NCBI GenBank assembly: GCA_002433065.1
Contig: DJHK01000026.1
Location: forward strand, 1-17,205
Direction: 5' to 3'
Source of the DNA: Chloroflexi bacterium UBA6622
GTDB lineage: Bacteria > Chloroflexota > UBA11872
DNA length: 17,205 nucleotides
Shown: positions 15,151 to 17,205 of the stretch, one piece after another
Numbering within the stretch: the stretch's first letter is position 1
How the letters are laid out: each line of letters begins with the position of its first letter
Notes under the pieces: model-generated
Seen by the model: only the letters and a program-made list of their open reading frames with translations
The model's database searches: none
What the model was told of the DNA's origin: nothing
Made by a program: the position numbers and the translations under genes

Positions 15151-15564
15151 ATGGGGATTGCCTCAGTAAAGGAAATGGTCGAAGCCGCAAAGTCAGAAAT
15201 AGACAACATCTCACCGGAAGAAGCATCCAGGAGGGCTACTGAGGAAGGCGCTCTAATTGTTGATATTCGCGATGTACGCGAAATGCAACGCGATGGAGCC
15301 ATACCTGGAGCCATGCACGCCCCCCGAGGGATGCTGGAATTCTGGGTGTCGCCAGATTCCCCGTACACAAAAGAAATATTTGGCGAAGACAGGGAGTTCG
15401 TTCTGTGCTGCGCAGGCGGCATGAGGTCGGCGCTTTCTGCCAAGACCCTGAAAGACATGGGCATGGAGAAAATCAGTCACATCGAGACAGGCTTTGGTGG
15501 ATGGCAGGCCGACGATATGCCAATCGAATCATATGAAGAATGGGAAGCTAACCGCGTAAGGTGA
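15151..15564 (+). CDS. Single-domain rhodanese-like sulfurtransferase
   Basis: Predicted 137-residue single-domain rhodanese. The EEASRRATEEGALIVDIRD start (23-41) gives the domain's first conserved strand, IPGAMHAPRG (51-60) the second motif, and CCAGGMRSA (86-94) the active-site loop with catalytic Cys87 in the CX4R spacing to Arg92. GFGGWQADDMPIE (114-126) is the standard C-terminal motif. The protein is complete and probably active as a persulfide carrier. There is an N-terminal helix of about 18 residues before the domain. The stop overlaps the start of a dimethylformamidase-like gene, which is an unexpected partner: neither a sulfur-oxidation gene nor a molybdopterin or thiouridine gene is nearby. 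The family is certain; the physiological role is unknown. Confidence 0.93.
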   Translation: MGIASVKEMVEAAKSEIDNISPEEASRRATEEGALIVDIRDVREMQRDGAIPGAMHAPRGMLEFWVSPDSPYTKEIFGEDREFVLCCAGGMRSALSAKTLKDMGMEKISHIETGFGGWQADDMPIESYEEWEANRVR

Positions 15565-17205
15565 CCCGAGAGATACTCAGTCACCTCTTCGATCTTCATC
15601 AAATGCCCACAGGCAAAGAACCCGCTCTCCAAAAACTCATAACCGGCTACTGCGAGCCGTGGTCACTACGCGCTGGGGAAGAGATCCAGTGGTTCGGGTC
15701 GAGCCACACGCCAACTTCTGGTGTCTTGGAGGTCGTGCGTCTGGACTGTGGTGATCCAACCCGGAGTGGCCCGGGATTCGCCGAAGAGCGAGTAGGGGAC
15801 ATCGACGCTTTCGCTGTCGACCTCGTCGAGCAACCGTTGATTCCCGGATCGTATGCTGAGGCGCGACTGCCAGGTCCCGTTACTTCCTTGCAAGTGAGCC
15901 TTTGGTTCCAACCAACACTTCTGAAACGCGATGGTGTTTTGGTGTCCCTGAGCTCTGGTAACGACATCATCGAGGTTTCAAATCGCGGTGATGTCTTAAT
16001 GGGCAGGTTCGGTGAGTCCGAAGAGCGGATACGCGAACGACCACTTGAACGACATCGCTGGTATTTCCTGCAACTCGATGTTGACCTAGATATCAACTCA
16101 ATCGAGATAAATATTATGTCTCCGGAAACGTTCTCGCCAGGGCGAGATCTCCTCCAGGTGGGCGAAGACACCTTAAAATTCGAGATTCCCGCACTCTCAT
16201 TTACCGATCTTCTGTTCCGTTTGGCGGCGGGGCCAGGTAACAGCAGATGGGACGGTCGCATAGCTGGGCCTACGGTTGTTACTGACGACCGGACATACGA
16301 ATGGGCGTTTGACGACAGCATGGATGGTTCAGTAGTTCAACCACTAGTCGGCGGTATCGATCTCGAGCTCAATCAATTACCGGCTCGGGGCGTCACAGGC
16401 CCAACATGGACTGGTCGACACCAACGTTGGAGTGATGATCCCGCTGAGTGGAACGCCATTCATTTCCACCATGATGATTTGTACGACGCTGGCTGGGATC
16501 CCAGCCACAACATTCGTCTTCCCGAAAGTCTCGACAGTGGCATCTACTGCTTCCGATTTGAATCTGATTTGGGCATTGACCGAGTTCCCTTCTTTGTGAG
16601 GCCGGCCATAGGAACCGAGTGCGCCGATGTCGCCCTCTTGGTCCCAACGTGTACCTATATGGCTTATGCCAACCATCGGATGTTGATCGAGGGGGCCGAC
16701 TTCGTTGGCGCGCGTTCGAATCTTCGCCCAGAACATCAGTATTTAGTCGATCATCGGGAGGTTGGATTAAGTCATTACGAAAAGCATCCTGATGGCAGTG
16801 GTGTGATGTTCAGTTCGAGGCGTCGGCCTGTACTTCAACTCCGACCAGGAGCTGATGGTTGGAATTTCACACCTGATACAGACATCCACGCGTTCTTACT
16901 TCAAACAGAGGTAGGACACGACATCGTTAGTGATGAGGACCTTCACAACGATGGCTACTCCGCACTTGCTCCTTACCGGGTGATCGTCACCGGGTCCCAT
17001 CCTGAGTATTGGTCGACTGCGATGTTAGATGCCCTAGATCAGTGGCAACGCAGTGGTGGCCGTCTTATGTATCTCGGCGGAAATGGCTTCTACTGGCGGG
17101 TCTCTTTCAGCGATTCATGGCCTGGGGCTATCGAGTTGCGTCGCGCCGAAGACGGGGTTCGGAATTGGCAGACTGGTGATGGCGAGAACTATCACGCGTG
17201 GGGCG
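15561..17205 (+). CDS. N,N-dimethylformamidase large-subunit-like protein (partial, runs off the window)
   Basis: The frame is open from GTG 15561 to the window end, 548 codons without a stop, so the C-terminus is missing. The sequence resembles the large subunit of N,N-dimethylformamidase, which hydrolyses dimethylformamide to dimethylamine and formate. It has an N-terminal beta-rich domain starting GYCEPWSLRAGEE (29-41), a middle lectin/LamG-like region (about 107-185), a segment ending GIYCFRFES...VPFFVRP (327-348), and the catalytic domain from about 355. The known enzyme holds a mononuclear iron with two Tyr and one carboxylate. Candidates here are Tyr366 (in CTYMAYANH), Tyr406 (in EVGLSHYEKH) and Glu482 (in GSHPEYW). 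The family is recognised from memory, not by search. The GTG start overlaps the rhodanese stop (GTGA); an ATG at 15603 is an alternative. Substrate may be another amide or not an amide at all. Confidence 0.8.
   Translation, partial: MTREILSHLFDLHQMPTGKEPALQKLITGYCEPWSLRAGEEIQWFGSSHTPTSGVLEVVRLDCGDPTRSGPGFAEERVGDIDAFAVDLVEQPLIPGSYAEARLPGPVTSLQVSLWFQPTLLKRDGVLVSLSSGNDIIEVSNRGDVLMGRFGESEERIRERPLERHRWYFLQLDVDLDINSIEINIMSPETFSPGRDLLQVGEDTLKFEIPALSFTDLLFRLAAGPGNSRWDGRIAGPTVVTDDRTYEWAFDDSMDGSVVQPLVGGIDLELNQLPARGVTGPTWTGRHQRWSDDPAEWNAIHFHHDDLYDAGWDPSHNIRLPESLDSGIYCFRFESDLGIDRVPFFVRPAIGTECADVALLVPTCTYMAYANHRMLIEGADFVGARSNLRPEHQYLVDHREVGLSHYEKHPDGSGVMFSSRRRPVLQLRPGADGWNFTPDTDIHAFLLQTEVGHDIVSDEDLHNDGYSALAPYRVIVTGSHPEYWSTAMLDALDQWQRSGGRLMYLGGNGFYWRVSFSDSWPGAIELRRAEDGVRNWQTGDGENYHAWG

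Noticed and set aside
15647..16321. Long minus-strand open frame of about 224 codons opposite the dimethylformamidase-like gene
   Set aside because: The plus-strand frame is longer, continuous to the window end and has recognisable family motifs. The antisense product is Ser/Arg/Pro-rich with no family features.

Overview
The window looks like a piece of chromosome from an actinobacterium. My best guess, at low confidence, is a marine or soil Acidimicrobiia-like lineage. The reasons are a moderate GC content, frequent GTG starts, tight 4-nt gene overlaps, and a betaine-binding lipoprotein whose Cys is followed by a long Gly/Ser/Asp/Ala/Thr-rich linker, a style common in that class. I see no rRNA, tRNA, CRISPR array, insertion sequence or phage gene. 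Coding density is very high: the longest non-coding stretch is about 214 bp (1971-2184), so no gene-free stretch exceeds 300 bp.

Layout. (a) 1-1970, plus strand: the tail of an unidentified gene, then a short-chain dehydrogenase/reductase translationally coupled to a luciferase-like flavin-dependent oxidoreductase. (b) 2104-6973, minus strand: a complete proline/glycine-betaine-type ABC importer, transcribed proV (ATPase with CBS domains), proW (permease), proX (lipoprotein). It ends at a GC-rich hairpin that resembles a terminator. The permease carries an unusual C-terminal extension of about 345 residues with roughly eight more membrane segments. (c) 7146-9297, minus strand: a Baeyer-Villiger-type flavin monooxygenase followed 10 nt later by a macro-domain protein. 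(d) 9441-11764, plus strand, divergent from the monooxygenase: a crotonase-fold protein lacking both classical catalytic glutamates, coupled to an amidase-signature hydrolase. (e) 11767-13797, minus strand: a hydantoinase/oxoprolinase A-type ATPase, meeting the amidase tail to tail across only 2 bp. (f) 13847-17205, plus strand: a CaiB/BaiF CoA-transferase that may be leaderless, a single-domain rhodanese, and coupled to it by a GTGA overlap the first 548 codons of a large protein related to the N,N-dimethylformamidase large subunit, which runs off the window.

Taken together this looks like a catabolic accessory region. It combines C-N bond hydrolases (amidase, hydantoinase/oxoprolinase A, dimethylformamidase-like), oxidative enzymes (BVMO, flavin oxidoreductase, SDR) and CoA-thioester chemistry (CaiB-type transferase, crotonase), next to an importer for quaternary-amine osmolytes. 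The substrate cannot be read from the sequence. A small amide, a lactam or hydantoin-like ring, or an N-methylated osmolyte are all possible, and the genes may serve several unrelated pathways. No transcriptional regulator gene is visible.
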